From assembly GCA_049116495.1 (NCBI GenBank), contig JAGDYV010000021.1, forward strand, positions 1 through 64,000: a DNA stretch of 64,000 bases. Reading direction: 5' to 3'. This DNA is from CAJQQK01 sp049116495. Its GTDB lineage: Bacteria; Pseudomonadota; Alphaproteobacteria; Rhizobiales; Hyphomicrobiaceae. Numbering within the stretch: the first letter of the stretch is position 1; each line of letters opens with the position of its first letter. A model generated the notes under the pieces. It did no database searches. It was given only the letters and a program-made list of their open reading frames with translations, and was not told where the DNA came from. Below are positions 52,439 through 61,006 of the stretch, piece after piece. The position numbers and the translations under genes were made by a program.

Positions 52439-52625
52439 CGGCCGTCGCCAGCAATGCGCGAAGGCTATCTGCCGGTATGAGCCTTCGGCCTCCTACACGA
52501 ATTGCCTTCAGTTGCCCATTGCCGATGAGTTCATAGATTTTTGTCCGGCCGAGACCACAGACGCGACTTGCGTCTGCAATCCGGTATGCCATCGGGACCG
52601 GCGGGCTATGGTTATCTTGATCCAC
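52431..52625 (-). CDS. AlpA-like / excisionase-family helix-turn-helix protein
   Basis: The GTG at 52625 has AGGAG seven bases upstream and gives 64 residues, the usual AlpA size. MAYRIADASRVCGLGRTKIY, then ELIGNGQLKAIRVGGRRLIP and ADSLRALLATADE is the MerR/HTH_17 fold with the GRTKIYELI recognition helix. Such proteins activate excision or the operon of the element. It heads the leftward module and its stop overlaps the polymerase-like ATG by eight bases. Confidence 0.8.
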   Translation of the reverse strand: MDQDNHSPPVPMAYRIADASRVCGLGRTKIYELIGNGQLKAIRVGGRRLIPADSLRALLATADE

Positions 52626-53037
52626 GCTTTGCTCCTGCGAATGAGTGTCAATACCATTCGCAGTAGGCCGTAAGTCCCCGCGGTTGTCATACCTCGGCTG
52701 CCAACAGAAAATTATAGCAAGAAGTCCGCTGAACATTATTTGGAGAGAGACCGCCTGCGTAGGAACGAGTTGATGCCGAGCAGATGTGTCAGGTCGTTAC
52801 CGCATGTCCGGCTAGACCAGCCTGTTCCCACCTCCGTTGCGCAGCCCGTAAAAAATTTCGCAACGAAGACCGTCAAGAAACATCAGAGGGTCTTTGTGAT
52901 CGGGTATCCCAGTGGCCTGCCGCTCAAATAAACGACTTGGTTACGTAGATTCAGACGTACTTGAGAAAGCAAGGTGAAGCGAGAGTAAAGTCTGATGCCT
53001 TAGTTCGGAGTGTTCACGGCGAACATCTATGCGACCG
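52626..53037. other. Upstream region of the AlpA-like operon, no recognised gene
   Basis: This 412-base stretch between the AlpA-like start and the end of the 53038-54021 gene probably holds the promoter of the leftward module. A 63-codon plus-strand frame at 52740 has no ribosome site or family pattern. Confidence 0.4.
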
Positions 53038-54021
53038 CTAGCGATCTTTGATCAATTTCCAGGTTGCATCGGCGATAGATTTATCGCTCGGCCCCAGGGG
53101 ATGGCCCACATCAGTGGCAATGCCATTGAGCTCGCACATAAACAAGATGAACTTCGAACTGTTGAGTTTGTCATCATTTTGGAAGAACAGTCTTATATCC
53201 CCACCCGCCTGCGAATAGGCCAGAACGCACTGAGCAATGAACCCTTCTCGGTTAAAATCTCGTTGACAGGAGCGTTTGCCATCAACAGTCTCGCCAAGCG
53301 CTGTGTGAACGGCATCGTGAAGATGACTCAATACCGTCACAACATCACTCTGACTACAATGTTTCCACTGGATCAGGCCTCGCAAATGATACCAGACCGA
53401 GTGTATGGCCGCGTCACGTGCCAAGTCTTTACCGCCACCTCCCACCATAAATGCCGAGCCGATCGGTGCAGCGACCAGACCTCCAGTGCCGCTGGAAGGT
53501 GTAAACATTTCGAACAATAATCTGGAGTCTTTGGCTGCCTGCAAAGCCGAACGTCGAGAAGTCTCGCGAATGAGATCACATAAGGAAACCCTACTTAGAA
53601 CGTCGGTAAGATCCGACAAGTAGTACTGCAACTCATTGTAATAGGCGTTGCGGGGCAACACGAAACAAAAGGCTTCTTTGGGACAAGTAGTACAACGTTC
53701 ACCCCAAGCAGCACCTTGGGCAACCACCTTGCAATGAAATATTTTCCGGCACCGAAGATCTAGTTCTTGCGAACCGGCCAACGCGCGAACAAGTCGGCCG
53801 ATACGCGTCGACATCGGCGTTAGTGCGCGTCGTACAAGTCCGCTTGGAACACGCTCCAGATTGGGCTGAACCTCGGACTTGCAGCGAATCCATCTTGCAA
53901 GTGCGTCCTCAACAAGTTGACGCAATCTGGTAGGAAGCACAACACCTCCGGCCTCTTCAATAGCCTTCCAGTCCTGGTTGTCGAGAACAATCTCGTCGTT
54001 TTCGCCTAGGGATTTCATCAA
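53038..54021 (-). CDS. Uncharacterised protein downstream of the integrase
   Basis: I do not recognise this 327-residue protein. It opens SLGENDEIVLDNQDWKAIEE, LPTRLRQLVEDALARWI. In the middle, CRKIFHCKVVAQ, CTTCPKEAFCFVLPRNAYYNELQYYLSDLTDVLSRVSLCDLI, has closely spaced cysteines (C-x2-C-x5-C) that could bind zinc. A segment GTGGLVAAPIGSAFMVGGGGKDLARDAAIHSVWYHL follows, and a late VLSHLHDAVHTALGE. No membrane helix or signal is seen. It starts 24 bases after the integrase stop on the same strand, so it is probably co-transcribed. Confidence 0.65.
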   Translation of the reverse strand: MMKSLGENDEIVLDNQDWKAIEEAGGVVLPTRLRQLVEDALARWIRCKSEVQPNLERVPSGLVRRALTPMSTRIGRLVRALAGSQELDLRCRKIFHCKVVAQGAAWGERCTTCPKEAFCFVLPRNAYYNELQYYLSDLTDVLSRVSLCDLIRETSRRSALQAAKDSRLLFEMFTPSSGTGGLVAAPIGSAFMVGGGGKDLARDAAIHSVWYHLRGLIQWKHCSQSDVVTVLSHLHDAVHTALGETVDGKRSCQRDFNREGFIAQCVLAYSQAGGDIRLFFQNDDKLNSSKFILFMCELNGIATDVGHPLGPSDKSIADATWKLIKDR

Positions 54022-54045
54022 TCTTGGCCCTCGAGTCCAAGGGGT

Positions 54046-55218
54046 TCAGGAACCGTCGCAGAATTTTTCCCAGGACATCATCAGCGACCGCCTACGCTCA
54101 AGAGCGTCGCCCCGACGATATGCTCTTTCAACGGCGTTTCCTTGTATGTGCGAAATAGCTTGCTCTGCGAGTTCGCTTGGAAAGCCGCCGATATCTTCTG
54201 CCCAATCTCGAAAACTCGAGCGAAATCCATGCATAGTATATTCTTTAATCCCCATGCGGCGAAGAACAGCCGTCAAGGTCATGTCAGAAAGCGGACTTTC
54301 TGCCTTCTGGCCTGGAAAGATAAACTTATTGCTTCTGACCTTCGTCATCTCTTCAAGAATTTCCATGCAACGGTCGGTCAAAGGTACGCGGTGCGCTTTA
54401 CGTGTCTTCAACATGCGCTCTGGCGGAATAGTCCAAAGCTGATTTTCGACATCCATCTCTTTCCACACTGCACCCCGTGTTTCGCCAGAGCGAGCTGCAG
54501 TAAGAATCGTGAACTCGACGGCCAAAGCGGATATAGATGGGCGCCCACGAAGGCACGCAATGAACGCTGGAATGTCGGAAGCAGGCATAGCCGGAAAATG
54601 CCCTCGAATGAGCCGAGCGTGCGAACCAAGAAGATGATCCAAATTGCCTTTCCAACGAGCAGGATTGGCCTTATCGCAGTATCCACGAGCGATTGCTGCA
54701 TCAAGGATCTTTTCAATCCGTCCTCTAAGCCTCTGGGCAGTTTCCGGAAGCTTGTTCCATATTGGCTTAAGTACGCCTTGGACGTCGGCAGTAGTGATCG
54801 TATCAACCCGTTTATGCGAAATCGTTTTAGCGTACGTCGCCAACGTCGATCGCCACTGCGCTCGGTGTTTCGGGTTGCGCCATGATTTCTCCAACTCCGT
54901 GATTACTTCATCTGCCAATTCGGCGAACGATGGTACAGTCGAAGCGACGACCTTTACATCGTCGATCGGGTCCTCACCGTTCGTCAGCATGAGCCTCGCC
55001 TCCGCGCAGCGCATACGAGCTTGCGCAAGGCTCACCGTGCTTGCCGAACCAAGTCCTTTGTCGCGTAGTTTGCCCGTCTGACGATCACGATATCTAAAAA
55101 TCCAGCGACGTCGTCCACCATTTCGGACATCAAGATACAACCCGCCACCGTCTCCATACCGCCCGGTATTCGTAAGGCTCTGAACCTTACGCGCATTGAG
55201 TTTGTGAAGTTGAGCCAT
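54046..55218 (-). CDS. Tyrosine-type integrase, DUF4102/P4 family
   Basis: The 390-residue protein begins at 55218 (AAGGA seven bases upstream) with the arm-binding DUF4102 domain: KLNARKVQSLTNTGRYGDGG, GLYLDVRNGGRRRWIFRYRD. The core-binding SAM-like domain follows. The catalytic domain has the first Arg in TAARSGETRGAVW, Lys in LKTRKAHRVPL, His-x-x-Arg in YTMHGFRSSFRDWAED, then ISHIQGN, and the nucleophilic Tyr in AVERAYRRGD. It inserts the element in tRNA-Ser. It lies within the right end, 160 bases from attR, reading inward. The frame extends upstream past attR, but that part is not family-like. Confidence 0.93.
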   Translation of the reverse strand: MAQLHKLNARKVQSLTNTGRYGDGGGLYLDVRNGGRRRWIFRYRDRQTGKLRDKGLGSASTVSLAQARMRCAEARLMLTNGEDPIDDVKVVASTVPSFAELADEVITELEKSWRNPKHRAQWRSTLATYAKTISHKRVDTITTADVQGVLKPIWNKLPETAQRLRGRIEKILDAAIARGYCDKANPARWKGNLDHLLGSHARLIRGHFPAMPASDIPAFIACLRGRPSISALAVEFTILTAARSGETRGAVWKEMDVENQLWTIPPERMLKTRKAHRVPLTDRCMEILEEMTKVRSNKFIFPGQKAESPLSDMTLTAVLRRMGIKEYTMHGFRSSFRDWAEDIGGFPSELAEQAISHIQGNAVERAYRRGDALERRRSLMMSWEKFCDGS

Positions 55219-55238
55219 TCGTTCATCCTTGCAACTCA

Positions 55239-55263
55239 GGCCCCAACATGGGCCCCAACTTTG
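55239..55263. repeat. Right integrase arm-type site candidate
   Basis: GGCCCCAAC occurs at 55239 and 55251 (12-bp step). ATGGGCCCCAACTTTG at 55248-55263 is an exact copy of 40713-40728. It lies between the integrase start and attR, where arm sites and the int promoter usually sit. Confidence 0.7.
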
Positions 55264-55372
55264 TCTACGGTTTGATGTGAACAAGGAGGCATCATGGCGA
55301 ATGTAAATTCGCCTGTTTATACGGCAGTTGTTCGATGCCATGGACAAATACGAAAGCTTAAGAACAATATTA

Positions 55373-55393
55373 TGGCGGACCCTCTCTCCGCCA
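55373..55393 (+). repeat. attR core with flanking inverted repeat
   Basis: CCCTCTCTCCGCCA at 55380-55393 equals attL. In addition TGGCGGA (55373) and TCCGCCA (55387) form a 7-bp inverted repeat with CCCTCTC between, so the crossover segment is bracketed symmetrically as expected for tyrosine-recombinase core sites. Confidence 0.85.
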
Positions 55394-55813
55394 CATATCT
55401 TTCTTATCATTTTGGCTTGATTCACAATTTTGACAGGCCGCCTTTTCTGATCCCTCATCCTGTCCCCCACGGATTCCGGAACTGAATCGGACCGCTCCGG
55501 AAAGCCTCGGGTCATGCAACCAACCATTTTGCAAATGGCGGGGGCGAGCAGCCTGTTTTCTCAATGCCTCGTCGTCCGACCTCGATCGCGGAAAAACCGT
55601 ATGAACAGCGACAGCCAAACACGCCAGCTGGTTACCCAATGGCCTTTGATCAAAAATGGCGATGCAAAGGGATCCGTTGGGTAGAGTGTCGTCGACATAG
55701 CAATGCCTGCATCTTGAGCGTCACGAGGTGTCGAGGCCCCGGTTGTTGAACTCGCTTGTAGGCCGTGACGTTGGACGAAAACACAATCCGGACGTCCAAC
55801 TGAAGCGCGAAGA
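55394..55813. other. Gap between attR and the tct genes, no recognised gene
   Basis: No coding frame here looks real. GTTGGACG (55770) and CGTCCAAC (55793) form a perfect 8-bp hairpin just past the tctA-tctB stop, possibly a weak transcription end; no T-run follows. Confidence 0.4.
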
Positions 55814-57904
55814 TTAGACAAATAGCCAAGTAGGAAGCCAGCCAGACAACAACTCCGGCAACCAGCTATTGAGCCAAGATGGATGCCAGAACAAGTTCAT
55901 GACCCGGTCGTAGAATAAAATCAGAATCAGCCAGCCAACGGCAGCGTAGCCAACCGCAAAGCGCCAATTATAGTGCCCCCAGCGAACTAGATAGGCGGCC
56001 ATAAAAAGCGGCAACGCCAGTTTTTGTCCAATCACGAGCGTTATGAGAACCATAGCTATCAAATAGCCAAAGAAGATCATTGCCTTGTTCCACGCGGCGG
56101 CCTCGGAAGCGTGCCTCCAGGCGCTGGCCAAGCCATCGTGTTTTCGCAGGGCGCCAACGAAGGCTCGCCCGTCATTGATGATAATAAGAGACGCAAGTAT
56201 GACGCCCGGAACAATGCCAACTAGAGGGAACTGACTGACGGCGATCGGCCAGGGCTCAGGTTCATATTCAGCGCCCACGTCGTGCGCCCTTAAGGCTTCC
56301 CAGCCGGCCAATAGAAAGACAATTAAGAGAAATAGAGCGAACGGGAACGAAATCAGAGGGCTGCGTTCTGCGCCTTCTCCTGTCCTTCCCTCACCATTGT
56401 TCGCCTCGTCTCCTTTGCTTGTAGCTTTGTTTGTTGTAACGCCGCGGAGGGCCAGAATGACTGTGATGGCGATCAAGACCCAAATCGTGATAACAATCGG
56501 GCGTTCCCAGGCCCAACTCAGACCGGCATGCGCGTTGATGCTGATCTGAAATGCATTCTCCATGATGCTGCCGAGGATGAGCGCCAGAATGAGTGGCGGG
56601 CGTGGCCAGCCACCACGCTTCATTACGAAGCCGACAAATCCCATGATCAGGCAGGCGATCCAATCACCCAGCGATGCACCACCAATCCATGCACCCATAA
56701 AGACGAAGAGAATGACGCCCGGAACAAGCATGTGGCCAGGCAAGAAAGCAACCTTTGCCACCTGCTTACTGAGAAACATTAGCAGTATAGCGGCGGCGAT
56801 ATTGGCGATCACGATGGCCCACACCATACTGAACGTAATATGCAGATTGTCGGTCAACATGTCGGGGCCGGGTCTGAGGCCCTGAATGAGCAAGGCCCCC
56901 AACAGGATGGCGGTTCCCAGACTCCCAGGTATCCCGAACGCGACTGTCGGGACTAGTGACCCGCCGCGTGTCGCATTATTGGCGGCTTCGGGCGCAATAA
57001 CACCGCGGATATCGCCCTTGCCAAATTGAGATTTATCCTTGGCGCTCTGGACCGCATGACCGTAGGCAATCCAATCGACAATCGCGGCCCCCAACCCCGG
57101 CAACATGCCAACATAGGTTCCTATAACGGCGCATCTGGTCGCAAGCCACCAATGCCGAAAGGCGTCTTTGATACCATCAATGAGCCCACCGCCATCATCC
57201 GTTTCACCTTCGGAGGCCCTGGCAATCGACGTATTTCGGATCGCCAGCTCCATGATCTCAGGAATGGCAAACAGTCCCAACACCACCGGGATAAGCGGCA
57301 AATTGTCGGACAGATAGTCCGTCCCGAAAGTGAATCGGGGAATGGCGACCGTGACGGCCTCGCCAACTGTTGCCAGCAAGATGCCCAACGCTGCAACGGC
57401 AAGACCTTTCAAGACCGATTCCCCACTCAATGACCCCACCATGGCGAGCCCCAAAAGGCCCAACATGAAAAGCTCCGGCGAATTGAATGCGAGTATGACC
57501 GGAAGGATAATAGGTATGGAGACCGCCAGGATAAGTGCTCCGAAAACTCCCCCGAAAGCCGACACCGTAAACGCGGCGCCAAATGCCCGAGCCGCCTGTC
57601 CCTTTTGAGCAAGGGGATAACCATCGAGTATGGTTGCTTGGGATGCTGCAGTGCCCGGAATGCCGAGCATCACCGACGCGATCGTGTCACTGGTTGATGT
57701 TACTGCGAACATGCCCAGGAGAAGCGCAAATGCCGGCACAGGCTCCATGCCGTAGGTGAACGGCAGCAAGAGCACCAACCCGATGACGCCACCCAAACCT
57801 GGGACGGCACCCATCCAAATTCCGATGAATACTCCAAGCATCAAAAAGCCGATAGCCGGCCATTGAAAGACCAGAGACAAGCCGGTGATCAGTGCGTCAA
57901 CCAT
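55814..57904 (-). CDS. Tripartite tricarboxylate transporter, TctA-TctB fusion
   Basis: The 696-residue membrane protein first has the TctA permease. It shows GFLMLGVFIGIWMGAVPGLGGVIGLVLLLPFTYGMEP, ASVMLGIPGTAASQATILDGYPLAQKGQAARAFGAAF and MLPGLGAAIVDWIAYGHAVQ, the two conserved G-x-P-G-loops of the family. After about residue 500 a hydrophilic linker (TSKGDEANNGEGRTGEGAE) leads to four helices with the TctB pattern (SFPFALFLLIVFLLAGWEAL). TctA (large) and TctB (small) are usually separate genes; fusions occur. It takes up organic acids with a solute-binding partner. AGAGGCC precedes the ATG. It follows the broken TctC gene by about 110 bases. Confidence 0.88.
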   Translation of the reverse strand: MVDALITGLSLVFQWPAIGFLMLGVFIGIWMGAVPGLGGVIGLVLLLPFTYGMEPVPAFALLLGMFAVTSTSDTIASVMLGIPGTAASQATILDGYPLAQKGQAARAFGAAFTVSAFGGVFGALILAVSIPIILPVILAFNSPELFMLGLLGLAMVGSLSGESVLKGLAVAALGILLATVGEAVTVAIPRFTFGTDYLSDNLPLIPVVLGLFAIPEIMELAIRNTSIARASEGETDDGGGLIDGIKDAFRHWWLATRCAVIGTYVGMLPGLGAAIVDWIAYGHAVQSAKDKSQFGKGDIRGVIAPEAANNATRGGSLVPTVAFGIPGSLGTAILLGALLIQGLRPGPDMLTDNLHITFSMVWAIVIANIAAAILLMFLSKQVAKVAFLPGHMLVPGVILFVFMGAWIGGASLGDWIACLIMGFVGFVMKRGGWPRPPLILALILGSIMENAFQISINAHAGLSWAWERPIVITIWVLIAITVILALRGVTTNKATSKGDEANNGEGRTGEGAERSPLISFPFALFLLIVFLLAGWEALRAHDVGAEYEPEPWPIAVSQFPLVGIVPGVILASLIIINDGRAFVGALRKHDGLASAWRHASEAAAWNKAMIFFGYLIAMVLITLVIGQKLALPLFMAAYLVRWGHYNWRFAVGYAAVGWLILILFYDRVMNLFWHPSWLNSWLPELLSGWLPTWLFV

Positions 57905-58016
57905 GTCAGGCCTCTAGGCATACGCTATTGGTAGATTCTGGGAATGACAGTCAAAAAAATTGCGGCGAGCCTACCAGCAACTGGATAGGCGCGCCGAAGT
58001 CGAAAACAACGATGTT

Positions 58017-59123
58017 CTAATTCTTCTTTTTCTTCTTCAATTTTCTAGCACTTTGACCAGTCAACTGTTTCAGGCCTGCGATTGCCGCGGGTGATGCATT
58101 CTTGTAGTCGGTCAAAATCCAAGACGCTTCTTCAGCACCCAAGAACCTGTGGATGGGGCTAACGGTTTTCTCCCAGTCGGCCTTAAATTCCGCATCATCA
58201 CGCACTGCGAGATAGGCTTTGCGAAGATCGGCAACGACTTCGGCAGGAGCGCCTGGAGGAGCTGCGAAGGAAAACGGCCAAATGGCATATTTGCTGACCC
58301 ATTTGTAGGCTTCCCAAAGATTGCCTGAAGGCTCTTTGCCGGTCACATCTTTTTAATAATCGATGAAATGTTTAGCCTTGCCGAAGTATCCCGGAAAACG
58401 AGCAGCTTCACCCTTGGCATTCATCGCCGTGTGATAATAGAGGCCGATCGCCTTGCCGTTTTTCACAATGCCGTTTTTGTAAAATGCGTTGTAGCCCGGG
58501 TTTCCGGCAGACGCCATATTGATCTCTCCAGCTTGAAGAGCCGGGCTGATTTTCGACGACCCCTTGTATCCGACAACGTAACGGTACTTAATGCCAAAAA
58601 GTTCCAATGGAACTCGACCATAGATATCGAGATTTGAATGTGGCGCGCGGCCACCGAAAATAATTCCCTTTGTTTTGGGGAGATCAGCGGCAGATTTCAG
58701 CCCGTCACCGGTATTAGCGTTGATCAAATTATAATAAGAAACGTCGCCGGCGCCGATCAGTTGGAATTTCGCCGGGTCGAAATTGACTCCTTTAAGCTTG
58801 AGCAACGCGCCCATCTGATTCATGGGTCCCCAATGCAGCGTCATGCCGTCTTTCTTGGCTTTGTTGAAAATAAAATTTTTGGACTTGTTACCGGCCGCAC
58901 CAGGCAGGTTCTTGACAATAAACTTAGGCCTGCCCGGCATATATTTTCCTAAATGCCGGGCCCAAGCTCTGGCTCCTCGTGTTTGACCGCCAGCAGGCGA
59001 CGCGCCGACAATCATCGTGAATGTTTTTCCGCTGTAATCTGCCGCAAATACGGACGCCGCACTCAGTGTCGTCGTTAAGCCCGCCGCGCCGGCGGCAAGC
59101 ACAATTGTTTTGTAATTTGGCAC
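58017..59123 (-). pseudogene. TctC-family solute-binding protein with an internal stop codon
   Basis: The GTG at 59123 follows GGAGGAAAAC and opens a signal peptide (YKTIVLAAGAAGLTTTLSAASVFAAD). The mature part reads KTFTMIVGASPAGGQTRGARAWARHLG and NLPGAAGNKSKNFIF as in TctC proteins. An in-frame TAA at 58353-58355 (after AKHFIDY) interrupts it. The frame continues unchanged with KDVTGKEPSGNLWEAYKWVS and FAAPPGAPAEVVADLRKAY, the usual C-terminal half. A TAT to TAA change would explain it. The C-terminus is lysine-rich (KLKKKKKN). A cut product of 256 residues lacks one lobe. Confidence 0.8.
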
Positions 59124-59597
59124 GTTTTCCTCCGATTCAATTGCAAGTATCCGGGACTTCCACAGGGTCTTGGGGTAGGCACATACTAGCGTTTCAAAGT
59201 AGCGTTTCATTTCGCCACAACGAACAGTGACAGTATAAGTTTGGGAGCACAAGTCAGTGACCGTTGAACAGAGCAGTGCTTGTCATGCAAGGTACCGGCT
59301 CATTGTCTTGTGCGATGATCTTGCGTGCGCCGCCATGTTGGTCAGCGGTTAATGTGCTCATTTCACTCGATCTGAGATCGAACGGTCATTGCGCGTGATC
59401 ATTCCACACAGTGGCGAGTGTCGAACCGAAGCTATCTCTTTGGCTAAGGTGGAGAGGCGAACCGCGACGATGCCCATTATCACAATGATATGCCAGTTTC
59501 ACTGGCTCACGCCGGCAGACGATGACCATGATGACACCCGGGGCTGAACATGTGTTGCCGATTGTTGAACAACAGATCCAATTATACAGGAGATGAC
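59124..59597. other. Divergent promoter region of tctC and the YciI gene
   Basis: The 474 bases contain no convincing gene. Both flanking genes are read outward, so promoters for both directions are expected here, but no clear -35/-10 pair was found. Confidence 0.4.
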
Positions 59598-60206
59598 ATG
59601 CTTTTCTCGATCTTGATTTTTGATAAACCCAATTCAGCTTCATTGCGGGACGTGCATCGCCAGGCGCATCTCGACTATCTCAAGACGTTCGACGACCAGA
59701 CTCTGTTCGCTGGTCCATTCACCGAGGACGATGAGTCAGAAGATCTCGGAAGCTTTCGGCTCATTGACCTGCCCAACCGTGCCGCCGCCGAGAAGCATAT
59801 CTCCGACGAACCATACATCATTGAAGGTATCCAGGACCGCTGGGAGATATACCGCATGTCGGAAGGGCTGCTCCATTCCTGGCGCGATTGTCCACGCACA
59901 GCGGGTAATATCCAGGCACTCTTCTATGCTATCGATGATCGAAACGCGGCCGATAAGCGCGCGCAATACCAGGGCGCTCATGAGGCCTATTTCAAGGAAC
60001 AAGGGGACAGCATCATGATGCACGGCCAGCTACTTGACGATGCCGGGCATCAGCCTATCGGCAGCGTCTCATTACTGGACCTACCGGACTTGGATGCGGG
60101 CTACAAAATCATGCAAGATGAGCCCTACTGCCGATCAGGGCTTTACGCCAAGAAATTGCTTCACCGCTGGCGTTTCGGTCGCGTGTTCGATCGATTTAAA
60201 ATGTAA
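59598..60206 (+). CDS. Tandem YciI-like domain protein
   Basis: The start at 59598 has AGGAGATGAC upstream. The 202-residue protein holds two YciI (ferredoxin-like) domains. The first is residues 1-97: MLFSILIFDKPNSASLRDVH, RQAHLDYLKTFDDQTLFAGPF, DLGSFRLIDLPNRAAAEKHI. The second is residues about 108-195: NIQALFYAIDDRNAADKRAQ, AHEAYFKEQGDSIMMHGQLL, PIGSVSLLDLPDLDAGYKIM. Both keep the R/H-x-x-H-x-x-Y/F, D-DEP-Y and L-DLP positions. YciI-type domains bind small molecules or act as chlorohydrolase-like enzymes. It precedes a GST on the same strand by 58 bases. Confidence 0.8.
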   Translation: MLFSILIFDKPNSASLRDVHRQAHLDYLKTFDDQTLFAGPFTEDDESEDLGSFRLIDLPNRAAAEKHISDEPYIIEGIQDRWEIYRMSEGLLHSWRDCPRTAGNIQALFYAIDDRNAADKRAQYQGAHEAYFKEQGDSIMMHGQLLDDAGHQPIGSVSLLDLPDLDAGYKIMQDEPYCRSGLYAKKLLHRWRFGRVFDRFKM

Positions 60207-60264
60207 ATGCGCAGGCTTACCCTCAATTGACTGGTTCGATCCAAATGCAAATCAAGGACTCTCT

Positions 60265-60906
60265 ATGAGTATCAAGCTTTACTACGCGCCCTATGCTTGT
60301 TCCATTGTGCCGCTTGTTGCCTTCAGCGAGGCGAACGCCGATGTTGAGGTGTGCCCCATCAACATCCGCAAGAAGCACCACATGACGACGGAGTACCGAG
60401 CGCTCAATCCGAAACACAAAGTTCCGTTGCTGGTTGTGGACGGCAGGCCGCTCAGCGAAAATGTGGCTATTCTTCTCTGGATTTCGCGCCGATTTCCCGA
60501 GGCTGGGCTGTTGCCGGTGGGTGACTGGCAACAGGCACAGGCAATCTCGATCCTGGGCTGGTGCGCTTCTGGCATTCACCCCCATATTAGCCGTTACAAC
60601 GCGCCACAGAAATTTTGCGATTTGTCGGGCACGCAAGACAGTGTGCGCAGGTTGGCAGAAAGGGCGCTGAGAGACAGCTTTCAACTCGCGAACGAGCAGT
60701 TGGCCGGACGGGTTTATTTTTTCGATCGCTTTTCCATTGCGGACGTCTATTTCTTCTGGTGTTTTCGGCGCACAGGTATGTTCGACCTGGACCTTGCAGA
60801 ATTTCCGAATTGCCAAACGCACTTCGAGAAATTGCTGGCGCGTCGTAGCATACAAGAGGCACTAGAGTTCGAGAGCTCTGTCATTTCTCAGTTCGAGGCA
60901 GCCTGA
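60265..60906 (+). CDS. Glutathione S-transferase family protein
   Basis: The 213-residue protein has the N-terminal thioredoxin-like domain MSIKLYYAPYACSIVPLVAF with the catalytic-side CS in place of Ser, then KVPLLVVDGRPLSENVAILLWIS, and the helical domain with VYFFDRFSIADVYFFWCFRR. YAPYACS resembles beta/GST-N-type enzymes. It is probably co-transcribed with the tandem YciI gene upstream. Substrate unknown. Confidence 0.85.
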   Translation: MSIKLYYAPYACSIVPLVAFSEANADVEVCPINIRKKHHMTTEYRALNPKHKVPLLVVDGRPLSENVAILLWISRRFPEAGLLPVGDWQQAQAISILGWCASGIHPHISRYNAPQKFCDLSGTQDSVRRLAERALRDSFQLANEQLAGRVYFFDRFSIADVYFFWCFRRTGMFDLDLAEFPNCQTHFEKLLARRSIQEALEFESSVISQFEAA

Positions 60907-61006
60907 CATCGCGTTGAACGACGTGACATCAGAACTGATTGACCAGCCAACTTGCGAGACAGCTTCGAGCGTGACTTGATCAATTTCATGCGCTCAAAGC
61001 TTTGGC

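Larger units (their letters stand above)
40661..55393. mobile_element. 14.7-kb integrative element in tRNA-Ser(CGA)
   Basis: A 14-bp core repeat bounds the region, with one copy in an intact tRNA gene. The right end carries a DUF4102/P4-type tyrosine integrase reading inward. A second, 16-bp repeat lies inside both ends. Cargo: type I restriction-modification plus metallopeptidase, a K+ channel-like gene, and a leftward module of AlpA-like regulator, polymerase-like protein and small proteins. No conjugation genes, capsid or tail genes and no large terminase are seen, so it resembles a phage-satellite or defence island. It separates the rplU/tRNA region from the tct genes. Confidence 0.88.

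Noticed and set aside
52740..52931. A 63-codon plus-strand frame upstream of the AlpA-like gene
   Set aside because: No ribosome site, no family pattern, and it lies in the expected promoter region of the leftward operon.
55218..55527. N-terminal extension of the integrase across attR
   Set aside because: The frame is open, but the added residues do not look like an integrase and would cross the attachment site; AAGGA before 55218 decides the start.
55561..55821. An 86-codon minus-strand frame after the tctA-tctB gene
   Set aside because: It overlaps the stop of the transporter gene, has no ribosome site and reads like random basic sequence.
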